A stretch of 6,371 nt of DNA from Flammeovirgaceae bacterium (GTDB lineage Bacteria > Bacteroidota > Bacteroidia > Cytophagales > Cyclobacteriaceae): positions 1 through 6,371 of the forward strand of contig CANGUI010000113.1 in NCBI GenBank assembly GCA_947457025.1, read 5' to 3'. The notes under the pieces are model-generated. The model ran no database searches, was not told the DNA's origin, and saw only the letters and a list, made by a program, of their open reading frames with translations. The position numbers were made by a program, and so were the translations under genes. Positions 1 through 6,371 of the stretch are shown here, piece after piece. How positions within the stretch are numbered: the first letter of the stretch is position 1; each line of letters starts with the position of its first letter.

Positions 1-2135
1 AAGTAAGCAGTAAAATTGCCAGCGACCCCTTCATCATTTCAGTCTGGAACAATCCGTTGCGTAGCCGCGCCAACATCAATGAAAAAATCAAGCGCGTATT
101 TCTGCGCAATTATTTTGATCAGTACGATGTTTCGATCCGCCTGATAGAATCCTCAGGGGAGAATCCGGATGATCTGCCCGGCGGCTACCCATCAGCGTCG
201 GATTTGCGGGCAGAACAGGCGGTACCTACCGGATATCCGGGTGTTTTCATCATGCAGGCCCCGAATCTGGTGTCGGTTCGCAATTACCGGGTAATCACGC
301 GGGTAGGTCGCGGGCCCACGCTGGCCGGCTACGTGGTGGTTGACCTTAAACTGAAACGAGTCATCCCGGAAACGGTGTTTCCGGAAGTTCTATTGGACGA
401 AAAAAGAATACTGCAGGCTCAGTTTGGCGAGTACAGCTACGCCTGGTGGGAGCATGGGCGAATTCTCAATCAGTATGGCACTTTTGATTTCCGGCAACTG
501 TACATTACCGGAGAGCAACAGCGGGGATGGCTAAGCCTGTACGGCCACGAGCACCTTTTTTTGGAGGAAGATCAGGGCCGCGTGCTGGTTGTTTCACGCC
601 CCTCGTATCCGGTTGTTTTTGTATTGGCCAACTTCTGTTTTTTCCTGTTGCTCGGAGCGGTGATGGTGGGAATAGTTTTCCTGATCCGCAAGCGCCGCAC
701 GCTGCTATCCTGGCGCAACCGCACATATGCGCAGCGTATGCAGGTCGCCACTTTGTTATCGGCTGCGCTTCCATTTTTGATAATGGCCATCACGTTCTTT
801 CAATTGATCCGCACCACCAGCCGAGAGCAACTGAATGCACAATTCGTGATGCGTGCCCGACATTTGAGTGAAGCCCTGGAAGACGAGGCCCCAGGCCGTG
901 ATCAGGAAGAAGACCTTGATCGCCTCCGGCGTCTGACGGACTTTGATTTCTCCGTATTCGATCGCGAGGGGCGGCTGCTGGCAACCAACCAACCCGCCGT
1001 GTATGACCAACAGGTGCTATCGCGGTTACTTTCGCCCCAGGTACTGGCAGACCTCCGAGCGCAGGCACCTATTGTGCGCGAAGAGCACATTGGCGCACTG
1101 ACGTTCAAAACATGTTACCTGCCTGTAATGCGTAGTACTGAAACGCAGGCCATCCTGGCTGTTCCATTTTTTGATTTCGATCGTTTCAATGAACAGTCAG
1201 AGATCCGTATGTTGAACTATCTGCTTCTGCTGTTTGTCGGTGTTGGCTTGATTGCCGTGCTCTTTTCGGTGCGATTGACAAGGCAGTTGGTGCAGCCGCT
1301 GGCCTGGCTTGCCCAGACGCTGAATCAGACCACCTTCAGGCAATCACCATCCAGGCTTACATGGCCCCGCAAGGATGAGTTGGGTATCCTGGTGGATGCC
1401 TACAACCGGATGCTGACTAATTGGACAGACGCTCTGGAAAAAATCGCCCGGCAGGAAAAAGAAAGCGCCTGGCGTGAAATGGCAAAACAAGTTGCTCACG
1501 AGATCAAAAACCCGCTTACGCCGATGAAGCTTACCTTGCAGCAATTACAGGTGCTCCAGGCGCGGGGCGAACTCACCGAGCGCAAAGTGAACGAGGCGCT
1601 GACGTCGCTCTTACACCAAATTGAGATACTCAGTGAGATTACCACGTCTTTTAGCGCTTTTGCCGGATTGCCTCAGCCTAATCTCGAGAGATTAGATGTC
1701 CGGGCAGTGCTGGATCGGGTACTTGCGCTTTATCGACACCCGAGTGGCGGCACGGTTGAAATTGTAACAGGCACCACACCCCTTCGCGTGCTGGCTGATG
1801 AAAAAATTTTGTCGCGTGCGTTTTCGAATGTTCTGCTGAATGCCTGGCAGTCGGCAGAGCGCCCCGTGCATGTGGTGATCCGAATGGAGGAGCAGAATGG
1901 CCGGGTGTTTATCCGCTTCGCTGACAACGGAGCCGGTATTCCGGAGGACCAGCGGGCAAAGATTTTCTCGCCTTCCTTTACCACCAAGCAGAGCGGCTCG
2001 GGCCTGGGCCTCGCCATCAGCAGGCAAGGCATTGAACTGTGCCGCGGATCTATTCGCTTTGAAACTGTAGTCGGCACCGGTACCACGTTCGAAATTGAGC
2101 TGCCGGCGGCAGAGGATGTGCCTACCGCGCTTTAA
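1..2135 (+). CDS. Membrane sensor histidine kinase, 5'-truncated by the window edge
   Basis: Two-component sensor kinase, inner membrane. The frame is open from position 3 with no stop, so the TTG at 57 is only the first start-like codon and the true start lies outside the window. Residues below are numbered from that TTG. About 1-184 is a hydrophilic, probably extracytoplasmic region. Membrane segments lie at about 185-210 and 229-250, joined by a short basic loop beginning RKRR. A second extracytoplasmic segment spans 251-385, then a membrane segment at about 386-406 and a HAMP-like linker to about 460. The H-box is [10 protein letters not shown] with phospho-acceptor His481. The ATPase domain has an N-box (N591, N595), a G1 box DNGAGIP (623-629), an F-box near FSPSFTT and a G2 box GSGLGLAI. 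All catalytic boxes are intact. The H-box resembles NtrY-type kinases. No response regulator is visible. The stop overlaps the end of the convergent mlaF-type gene. Kinase assignment is very firm; ligand and partner are unknown. Confidence 0.95.
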   Translation, partial: VSSKIASDPFIISVWNNPLRSRANINEKIKRVFLRNYFDQYDVSIRLIESSGENPDDLPGGYPSASDLRAEQAVPTGYPGVFIMQAPNLVSVRNYRVITRVGRGPTLAGYVVVDLKLKRVIPETVFPEVLLDEKRILQAQFGEYSYAWWEHGRILNQYGTFDFRQLYITGEQQRGWLSLYGHEHLFLEEDQGRVLVVSRPSYPVVFVLANFCFFLLLGAVMVGIVFLIRKRRTLLSWRNRTYAQRMQVATLLSAALPFLIMAITFFQLIRTTSREQLNAQFVMRARHLSEALEDEAPGRDQEEDLDRLRRLTDFDFSVFDREGRLLATNQPAVYDQQVLSRLLSPQVLADLRAQAPIVREEHIGALTFKTCYLPVMRSTETQAILAVPFFDFDRFNEQSEIRMLNYLLLLFVGVGLIAVLFSVRLTRQLVQPLAWLAQTLNQTTFRQSPSRLTWPRKDELGILVDAYNRMLTNWTDALEKIARQEKESAWREMAKQVAHEIKNPLTPMKLTLQQLQVLQARGELTERKVNEALTSLLHQIEILSEITTSFSAFAGLPQPNLERLDVRAVLDRVLALYRHPSGGTVEIVTGTTPLRVLADEKILSRAFSNVLLNAWQSAERPVHVVIRMEEQNGRVFIRFADNGAGIPEDQRAKIFSPSFTTKQSGSGLGLAISRQGIELCRGSIRFETVVGTGTTFEIELPAAEDVPTAL
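2100..2112 (-). terminator. Possible weak stem-loop downstream of the MlaF-type gene
   Basis: The sequence CTGCCGGCGGCAG is a perfect dyad able to form a 5-bp GC-only stem with a 3-base loop. It begins 9 bases beyond the stop of the - strand ATPase gene and lies inside the last codons of the + strand kinase gene. On the - strand it is followed by CTCAATTTCG rather than a clean T-run, so it would be at best a weak intrinsic terminator. It may simply reflect the coding sequence for Leu-Pro-Ala-Ala. Confidence 0.25.
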
Positions 2136-2871
2136 GGCTCTTCATCACCTTATTCACGAAGACAAAATCATCCAGTTCTTTCACCCCGGAATTCATGACA
2201 TCCTGCTGTGAACCTTCCCATAGTTTTCTGCCCATGTAGATGAACATGATTTTTTCTCCGATACCTAGCACGGAGTTCATGTCGTGCGTAACAACAATGG
2301 TGGTAATGTTATACTCGTGGGTGATTTCCGAAATGAGTTCATCGATCAGAATGGAGGTTTGAGGGTCGAGGCCGGAGTTGGGTTCGTCGCAGAACAGGTA
2401 GTTTGGATTGTTGACGATCGCCCGCGCTATACCCACCCTTTTTTTCATCCCCCCCGAGAGTTCCGAGGGCATTTTGGAGGCGGCTTTTTCAAGGCCGACC
2501 CGCTGCAGGCAGAAATGCACACGTTCTTTTTTGTCCGCGAGCGGCATGGTGGTGAGGATGTCCAGCGGAAACATGACGTTTTGTTCTACATTTTTCGAGT
2601 CAAACAGCGCACCACCCTGAAAAAGCATGCCGATTTCCCGGCGGATTTCTGTCTTCAGCGTTTTGCCCGCTTCTGAAAAATTGCGACGGTCATAAAATAC
2701 GGTTCCCTGGTCGGGTTGAATGAGGCCGACAATACACTTCAGCAGCACGCTCTTACCTGTTCCGCTTGCCCCGATGATGAGGTTGGTTTTACCCTTCTCA
2801 AATTCGCCGCTGATGGTGTCAAGCACCAAACGATCGCCAAAAGATTTGCTGATGTCGTTAATGCGGATCAT
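2122..2871 (-). CDS. mlaF: MlaF-type ABC transporter ATPase (MCE lipid transport)
   Basis: Cytoplasmic ATPase that would power an MCE-type phospholipid or hydrophobic-substrate transporter at the inner membrane together with the MlaE-type permease encoded just upstream. The 249-residue length is usual for the family. Visible motifs are Walker A GASGTGKS (34-41), Q-loop Gln85 in LFQGGALF, signature LSGGMKKR (138-145), Walker B YLFCDEP (158-164) with Glu163, D-loop SGLDP (166-170) and switch His196 in VVTHD. The FQGGALFDS sequence after the Q-loop and the [14 protein letters not shown] sequence are typical of MlaF/Ttg2A-like proteins rather than of general importers. The ATG overlaps the permease stop as ATGA, which implies coupled translation; no Shine-Dalgarno is evident. 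The 3' end overlaps the convergent kinase gene by 14 bases. ATPase identity is near certain; the Mla assignment is strong because of the neighbouring permease. Confidence 0.95.
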   Translation of the reverse strand: MIRINDISKSFGDRLVLDTISGEFEKGKTNLIIGASGTGKSVLLKCIVGLIQPDQGTVFYDRRNFSEAGKTLKTEIRREIGMLFQGGALFDSKNVEQNVMFPLDILTTMPLADKKERVHFCLQRVGLEKAASKMPSELSGGMKKRVGIARAIVNNPNYLFCDEPNSGLDPQTSILIDELISEITHEYNITTIVVTHDMNSVLGIGEKIMFIYMGRKLWEGSQQDVMNSGVKELDDFVFVNKVMKSLKAR

Positions 2872-3602
2872 TTGTTCAGCAGCAGTTCAGCCAGGAAGTA
2901 GTCGCTGAGCAGGATGGCGATGACACTGGTGGTAACCGCTTTGGTAGTGGCGATGCCAACTTCGAGTGCCCCGCCCTGCGTATAGTACCCCTTGAAGCAG
3001 GAAATAGTGGAGATCAGAAAGGCAAAGACTACTGATTTGATCAGTGCAAAGGTGATGGTGAACTCGTTAAAACTGAATCGGATACCATAGATGTAGTCAG
3101 TTGGCGAGATGATCCCCGAAAGGGAGCCAACCAGATAGCCACCAAGAAGTGCACAAAACCCGGCGATGATCACCAACATGGGATACATGATGAGGGAAGC
3201 CAACAGCTTGGGCAGTACGAGGTACGATGAAGAGTTGATGCCCATCACCTCCAGGGCATCGATTTGCTCGGTGATGCGCATGGTGCCGATACCTCCGGCC
3301 ATGCTCGAACCAACTTTACCCGCATAGATGATTGCGATGATGGTGGGGGCCAGTTCGAGGATCGTCATCTCGCGAACCACCTGCGAAATCACGAAATTCG
3401 GGATCAACGGACTCACCATATTGAAGGCCGTCTGAACAGTTGTCACCGCACCCATAAACGAGGCCACCAGCATAACCAGAAAGGTGGATTTGATGCCGAT
3501 CTGGATGCATTCTTCCAAAACCAGATGGTAATACGTCTTGAATGTCTCCCGCCTGACAAATAACGAGCCCAGAAACAGGACGTATTGCCCAAAATCCTTC
3601 AT
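2868..3602 (-). CDS. mlaE: MlaE-type ABC transporter permease (MCE lipid transport)
   Basis: Inner-membrane permease, 244 residues, of the MlaE/YrbE family. In Mla systems an MlaE dimer sits between an MlaF ATPase dimer and an MlaD (MCE) hexamer and moves phospholipid between the inner membrane and the periplasm. The family hallmark is clear at about residues 94-122: AGKVGSSMAGGIGTMRITEQ followed by IDALEVMGI. An N-terminal amphipathic stretch (about 1-30) is followed by hydrophobic segments near 35-62, 82-97, 133-160, 185-202 and 222-241. The ATG at 3602 is the only start: an in-frame TGA lies a short way upstream. An AGGA box (3609-3612, - strand) lies 6 bases before it. First gene of a two-gene operon; a TAnnTTTG-like element lies upstream. 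No MlaD, MlaC or MlaB gene is present in the window, so the actual substrate and direction of transport cannot be read here. Confidence 0.95.
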   Translation of the reverse strand: MKDFGQYVLFLGSLFVRRETFKTYYHLVLEECIQIGIKSTFLVMLVASFMGAVTTVQTAFNMVSPLIPNFVISQVVREMTILELAPTIIAIIYAGKVGSSMAGGIGTMRITEQIDALEVMGINSSSYLVLPKLLASLIMYPMLVIIAGFCALLGGYLVGSLSGIISPTDYIYGIRFSFNEFTITFALIKSVVFAFLISTISCFKGYYTQGGALEVGIATTKAVTTSVIAILLSDYFLAELLLNK

Positions 3603-3621
3603 GAAAATTCCTAAATTGCCT

Positions 3622-3629
3622 CAAAGATA
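3622..3629 (-). promoter_or_regulatory. Candidate Bacteroidota -7 promoter element for the mlaE-mlaF operon
   Basis: Read on the - strand this is TATCTTTG, an exact match to the TAnnTTTG -7 consensus known for Bacteroidota primary-sigma promoters. It lies 19 bases before the mlaE ATG, which would give a leader of roughly 15 bases carrying the AGGA box. No convincing TTTG/TTG -33 element is seen at the usual distance (that region is the start of the divergent reductase gene), so support comes from the -7 match and the position alone. Confidence 0.45.
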
Positions 3630-3640
3630 ACCAAAAAACG

Positions 3641-4342
3641 ATGGCCCCTTTAGCAGTAGTAACCGGCGGAACGAAAGGGATCGGCCGGGCAATCATTGAG
3701 CGGTTTGCACGCGCGGGTTTTGCTGTAGCTACCTGTGCACGAAAGACTGCTGATCTTGAGGCATTGAAGGCTGACGTGGCCGCCACGTACGGTGTGCCGA
3801 CACATGTCTTTGTTGCCGACATGAGCGATATGGCCCAAGTAAAGCGATTTACGGATTTTGTGAATGCAATAGGATCGACAGCAGTGTTGGTGAACAATGC
3901 GGGTTACTTTGTGCCGGGTGCCGTTACAGAAGAGCCTGAGGGCAGTCTTGAAAGTATGATCCAAAGCAACGTATACAGCGCCTACTATACCACGCGCGGA
4001 CTTGTGGGCAGCATGAAAGCCCACCGCCAGGGGCATATTTTCAACATGTGCTCTATTGCAAGTATTAAGGCCTATCCGAATGGAGGCTCGTATGCGATTT
4101 CGAAATTTGCTTTGCTCGGTTTTTCGAAAGTGCTCCGGGAAGAGTTGAAAGAAAGTGGTATCCGGGTAACAGCTGTATTGCCCGGGGCAACCCGCACGGC
4201 CAGTTGGGCAGGAGTAGACTTGCCGGACGACCGGTTTATGAAAGCGGAAGACGTTGCGGAAACCATTTACAGCGCCTACGCGCTTTCCAAAAATACAGTG
4301 GTTGAGGAAATCCTGTTGCGTCCGCAATTGGGCGATTTGTAA
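3641..4342 (+). CDS. Short-chain dehydrogenase/reductase (SDR family)
   Basis: Soluble NAD(P)-dependent oxidoreductase, 233 residues, a classical SDR Rossmann fold. Motifs in order: cofactor loop TGGTKGIG (8-15), Asp60 in VADMSD, NNAG (85-88), Asn110 in QSNVYS, catalytic Ser138 in NMCSIAS, YAISK with Tyr151 and Lys155, and PGAT (181-184). The catalytic tetrad Asn-Ser-Tyr-Lys is intact. Arg34 and Lys35 after the second strand (CARK) suggest preference for NADPH, which is inference. The substrate cannot be deduced: SDR sequences with this layout act on ketoacyl groups, sugars, steroids, pteridines and many others. The C-terminus is short. The ATG is the first start after an in-frame TGA at 3602-3604; it has an A-rich leader and no Shine-Dalgarno, as is common in Bacteroidota. 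It is divergent from mlaE (38-base gap) and followed after 11 bases by a membrane acyltransferase gene, probably in the same transcript. Confidence 0.93.
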   Translation: MAPLAVVTGGTKGIGRAIIERFARAGFAVATCARKTADLEALKADVAATYGVPTHVFVADMSDMAQVKRFTDFVNAIGSTAVLVNNAGYFVPGAVTEEPEGSLESMIQSNVYSAYYTTRGLVGSMKAHRQGHIFNMCSIASIKAYPNGGSYAISKFALLGFSKVLREELKESGIRVTAVLPGATRTASWAGVDLPDDRFMKAEDVAETIYSAYALSKNTVVEEILLRPQLGDL

Positions 4343-4353
4343 CTCTTCGGCGG

Positions 4354-5442
4354 ATGGATGATAAACGCTTAGTTTCTCTTGATGCATTTCGCGGCTTTAC
4401 GGTAGCGGCGATGATCTTGGTCAATAACCCGGGCGACTGGAATAACACTTTTGGTTTGCTGCTGCACGCCGAGTGGCACCAAATGATCACGCCCACCGAC
4501 CTGATCTTTCCTTTTTTTCTCTTCATCGTGGGCGTATCAGTTGTCTTGGCCTACGGCAAACAACGGGATGCCGGTAAGCCCGCATCCGGGTTGCGCCGCA
4601 AAATTCTGTGGCGGGGGTTGAAGATCTTCGCCCTCGGAATATTTCTCAGCCTGTACCCGGATTTCAATTTTGCTGAGATGCGGATTCCGGGTGTTCTCCA
4701 GCGTATTGCGATAGTTTTTATGGTGTGTGCACTGTTGTTCTTGTATTCTTCGTGGAAAACCCAGGCAATCTGGGGTGCAGTTTTCCTGGTGATGTACTGG
4801 GCCGTAATGTTTTTTGTACCGGTGCCTGGTTTGGGGGCTGGCCTACTGGAGCCGGGGCAGAATGTGGCAGCCTGGCTCGATTCTATGCTGATACCTGGCT
4901 CACTGTGGGAAGGCAACTGGGACCCGGAGGGAATTCTCAGCACCATTCCCTCTTTGGCTACGGGCATTTGCGGCATGATGGCGGGCCACCTGATCAGCAG
5001 TAACCTGAGCCGCGAGCGAAAGCTGGTCTGGCTTTACCTGGGTGGTTTCTGCGCCCTGACTGCAGGCTATTTCTGGGGATGGAGTTTTCCAATCAACAAA
5101 CATATCTGGACTTCATCCTATGCGCTTTATACAGCCGGTCTTGCTTCACTTGCCTTGGCCAGTTTTATCTGGGTGGTGGACGAACTCGGTTACCGGAAGT
5201 GGACCGCGCCGGGTGTGATTTACGGCACAAATCCGATCGCGGCCTACTTCCTGGCGGGTGTGTTTACACTTTTTGTAAACTTGCCCGAGGGTGCAGGAAT
5301 TCAGCACGGATTGATGCAGGCTTTTGGTGCCATCGGAATGTCACCTAAACTGGCATCACTTGCCTGGGCGTTGTTTTACAATGTTCTCTGCTTTTTGCCG
5401 ATTTACCTGCTGTACAGACGCAGGATTTTCATCAAACTATAG
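4354..5442 (+). CDS. Multi-pass membrane acyltransferase, HGSNAT/NagX-like (DUF5009/COG4299)
   Basis: Integral membrane protein of 362 residues related to human heparan-alpha-glucosaminide N-acetyltransferase and bacterial NagX, which pass an acetyl group from cytoplasmic acetyl-CoA across the membrane to an amino-sugar. Family landmarks: RLVSLDAFRGF (5-15); LLHAEW with His38, at the place of the active-site histidine of HGSNAT; TPTDLIFPFFLFIVGVS (46-62); IPGVLQRIA (111-119); DPEGILSTIPS (190-200); FPINKHIWTSSYAL (245-258); and GTNPIAAYF (291-299). Roughly ten hydrophobic segments cover the protein, with a basic C-terminal tail RRRIFIKL. The ATG lies 11 bases after the reductase stop with only a poor GGCGG ahead, so translation may depend on read-through from that gene. 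Acetylation of glucosamine or a cell-wall or glycan amino-sugar is plausible from the family but unproven. One local oddity: the segment between HAEW and TPTDL appears one residue longer than I expect. Family membership is firm, substrate is not. Confidence 0.9.
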   Translation: MDDKRLVSLDAFRGFTVAAMILVNNPGDWNNTFGLLLHAEWHQMITPTDLIFPFFLFIVGVSVVLAYGKQRDAGKPASGLRRKILWRGLKIFALGIFLSLYPDFNFAEMRIPGVLQRIAIVFMVCALLFLYSSWKTQAIWGAVFLVMYWAVMFFVPVPGLGAGLLEPGQNVAAWLDSMLIPGSLWEGNWDPEGILSTIPSLATGICGMMAGHLISSNLSRERKLVWLYLGGFCALTAGYFWGWSFPINKHIWTSSYALYTAGLASLALASFIWVVDELGYRKWTAPGVIYGTNPIAAYFLAGVFTLFVNLPEGAGIQHGLMQAFGAIGMSPKLASLAWALFYNVLCFLPIYLLYRRRIFIKL

Positions 5443-5471
5443 CGGCAGGTACAGGTAGAAACGAGCTGCCG
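5443..5471 (+). other. Short inverted repeat in the 85-base gap before ispG
   Basis: CGGCAG at 5443-5448 and CTGCCG at 5466-5471 are perfect complements separated by 17 bases, immediately after the acyltransferase stop. No T-run follows on the + strand (the next bases are A-rich), so it is not a convincing intrinsic terminator. The rest of the gap, to 5527, shows no TAnnTTTG element; ispG may be read from upstream or from a promoter I cannot recognise. Confidence 0.25.
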
Positions 5472-5516
5472 GCGCAAAACAAAAACGCGGTGAAAGGGTT
5501 AAAAACGATACTAATC

Positions 5517-5521
5517 AGGTG
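5517..5521 (+). promoter_or_regulatory. Shine-Dalgarno-like AGGTG that favours a GTG start for ispG
   Basis: AGGTG ends 6 bases before the GTG at 5528. There is no ATG in the ispG frame between the in-frame TAG at 5456-5458 and the conserved N-terminal region, so GTG 5528 is the best start. The alternative GTG at 5519 lies inside this box and has no purine-rich box of its own. Confidence 0.45.
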
Positions 5522-5527
5522 ATACAG

Positions 5528-6371
5528 GTGAACGAACAGATAACGGCGGTCAGGCAGTATTGCAACAGCCTGGTGCAGTACAGCAGAAGAAAAACCCGGG
5601 TGGTAAACATTGGCGATGTGCCATTGGGGGGAAACCATCCCATTCGGGTGCAGTCGATGACTACGGTAGACACCATGGACACGCCCGGCTCTGTGGAACA
5701 GGTATTGCGGATGGTGAACGCCGGGTGCGAATATGTGCGCATCACCGCACCCAGCATCAAAGAAGCCCAGAACCTCGCAGAAATTAAGAAAGAACTCCGG
5801 CAGCGCGGCTGTCAGGTGCCACTCATTGCAGACATACACTTCACGCCCAATGCTGCAGAACTTGCGGCACGTATAGTCGAAAAAGTACGAATCAATCCGG
5901 GTAACTATGCGGATCGCAAACGGTTCGAAACGATAGACTACACCGATGCGTCGTACCAGGCTGAACTTGAGCGCATCCGCGAAAAGTTTACGCCGCTGGT
6001 GCGGATTTGCAAGGAGTATGGTACCGCGATGCGGATCGGTACCAACCACGGCTCGTTGAGCGATCGCATCATGAGCCGCTATGGCGATACACCCCTCGGC
6101 ATGGTGGAGTCCGCACTCGAGTTCCTGCGGATAGCCGAAGATCTCCGGTTTTATAACATCGTGTTGTCTATGAAGTCCAGCAACCCGCAGGTAATGGTAC
6201 AGGCGTACCGGTTGCTGGTGCAAAAACTTGATGAGGAAGGATTCCAGCCGTATCCGCTCCACCTCGGTGTTACCGAGGCGGGTGACGGTGAGGACGGACG
6301 TATCAAATCCTCTGTGGGAATCGGCACGCTGCTGGAAGATGGGTTGGGGGATACCGTACGCGTCTCCCTTA
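5528..6371 (+). CDS. ispG: IspG (GcpE), HMBPP synthase, long form, 3'-truncated by the window edge
   Basis: 4-hydroxy-3-methylbut-2-en-1-yl diphosphate synthase, the penultimate enzyme of the MEP isoprenoid pathway; it reductively opens cyclic MEcPP using a [4Fe-4S] cluster. The first 281 codons are present. Read from GTG 5528, the TIM-barrel portion shows [16 protein letters not shown] (20-35), [14 protein letters not shown] (39-52), EYVRITAPS (68-76), PLIADIHF (98-105), [10 protein letters not shown] (120-129), [13 protein letters not shown] (168-180), [15 protein letters not shown] (185-199) and [20 protein letters not shown] (247-266). The NPGNYAD and [15 protein letters not shown] versions are typical of the long IspG (roughly 600 residues or more, with an inserted middle domain) found in Bacteroidota, chlamydiae and plants. 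The insert and the C-terminal cluster-binding cysteines would lie beyond the right edge and are not seen. The unusual GTG start is supported by AGGTG upstream. An 85-base gap follows the acyltransferase gene. Confidence 0.96.
   Translation, partial: MNEQITAVRQYCNSLVQYSRRKTRVVNIGDVPLGGNHPIRVQSMTTVDTMDTPGSVEQVLRMVNAGCEYVRITAPSIKEAQNLAEIKKELRQRGCQVPLIADIHFTPNAAELAARIVEKVRINPGNYADRKRFETIDYTDASYQAELERIREKFTPLVRICKEYGTAMRIGTNHGSLSDRIMSRYGDTPLGMVESALEFLRIAEDLRFYNIVLSMKSSNPQVMVQAYRLLVQKLDEEGFQPYPLHLGVTEAGDGEDGRIKSSVGIGTLLEDGLGDTVRVSL

Noticed and set aside
57..59. TTG at 57 as the start of the histidine kinase
   Set aside because: The frame is open upstream to the window edge and the upstream residues ([12 protein letters not shown]) read as plausible protein, so the gene starts outside the window.
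3316..3897. Open frame of 193 codons on the - strand spanning the mlaE start and the reductase
   Set aside because: It is out of frame with mlaE over half its length and antisense to the reductase over the rest; no coherent protein.
3650..4387. Open frame of 245 codons on the - strand opposite the reductase
   Set aside because: Antisense to an SDR gene with all catalytic motifs intact; the translation shows no domain and has a biased composition.
5262..5280. Perfect inverted repeat GTTTACA-CTTTT-TGTAAAC, resembling a regulator site
   Set aside because: It lies within the acyltransferase coding sequence, about 250 bases before ispG, and several 7-base dyads of this spacing are expected by chance in 6.4 kb.
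2097..5474. 12-base direct repeat GAGCTGCCGGCG at 2097-2108 and 5463-5474
   Set aside because: About one 12-base match is expected by chance in a window of this length; no longer similarity surrounds the copies.
5432..6262. Open frame of 276 codons on the - strand opposite ispG
   Set aside because: It is entirely antisense to a strongly conserved enzyme gene, its translation is rich in His, Arg and Cys with no recognisable family, and it runs into the end of the acyltransferase gene. It is a codon-bias shadow.

Overview
This window looks like ordinary chromosomal housekeeping DNA from a free-living member of the Bacteroidota, most likely the Cytophagales or relatives. Three things point there. 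The IspG fragment reads as the long-form enzyme used by Bacteroidota. Ribosome binding sites are weak or absent and a TAnnTTTG-type -7 promoter element sits in front of the MlaE-type gene. The base composition is moderate (about half G+C by eye). The genus assignment is inference; no rRNA or tRNA is present to settle it. I see no mobile element, CRISPR array, tRNA, integration site or phage gene, and no gap longer than 85 bases between genes.

Layout. (1) Positions 1-2135, + strand: the 3' part of a large membrane sensor histidine kinase whose frame is open through the left edge, so its true start is outside the window. (2) Positions 2122-3602, - strand: a two-gene operon, MlaE-type permease then MlaF-type ATPase, translationally coupled by a 4-base ATGA overlap. 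The ATPase gene converges on the kinase gene and the two overlap tail to tail by 14 bases. (3) Positions 3641-5442, + strand: a short-chain dehydrogenase/reductase followed 11 bases later by a multi-pass membrane acyltransferase of the HGSNAT/NagX (DUF5009) family. (4) From 5528 to the right edge, + strand: the first 281 codons of ispG, the iron-sulfur enzyme of the MEP isoprenoid pathway, apparently starting at GTG. It lacks an ATG start in the window.

How the genes relate. The permease and ATPase should form the inner-membrane engine of an MCE-type lipid transporter between the inner and outer membranes; the MCE (MlaD) partner is not in the window. The reductase and acyltransferase are close enough to be co-transcribed, but no shared pathway can be read from the sequence. 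ispG is probably independent in function. The kinase has an unusual-looking tandem arrangement of two extracytoplasmic segments, and its response regulator is not seen. I did not find a convincing undescribed system here. The items most worth a second look are the dual-sensor kinase architecture, the MCE partner missing from beside mlaEF, and the reductase-acyltransferase pair.
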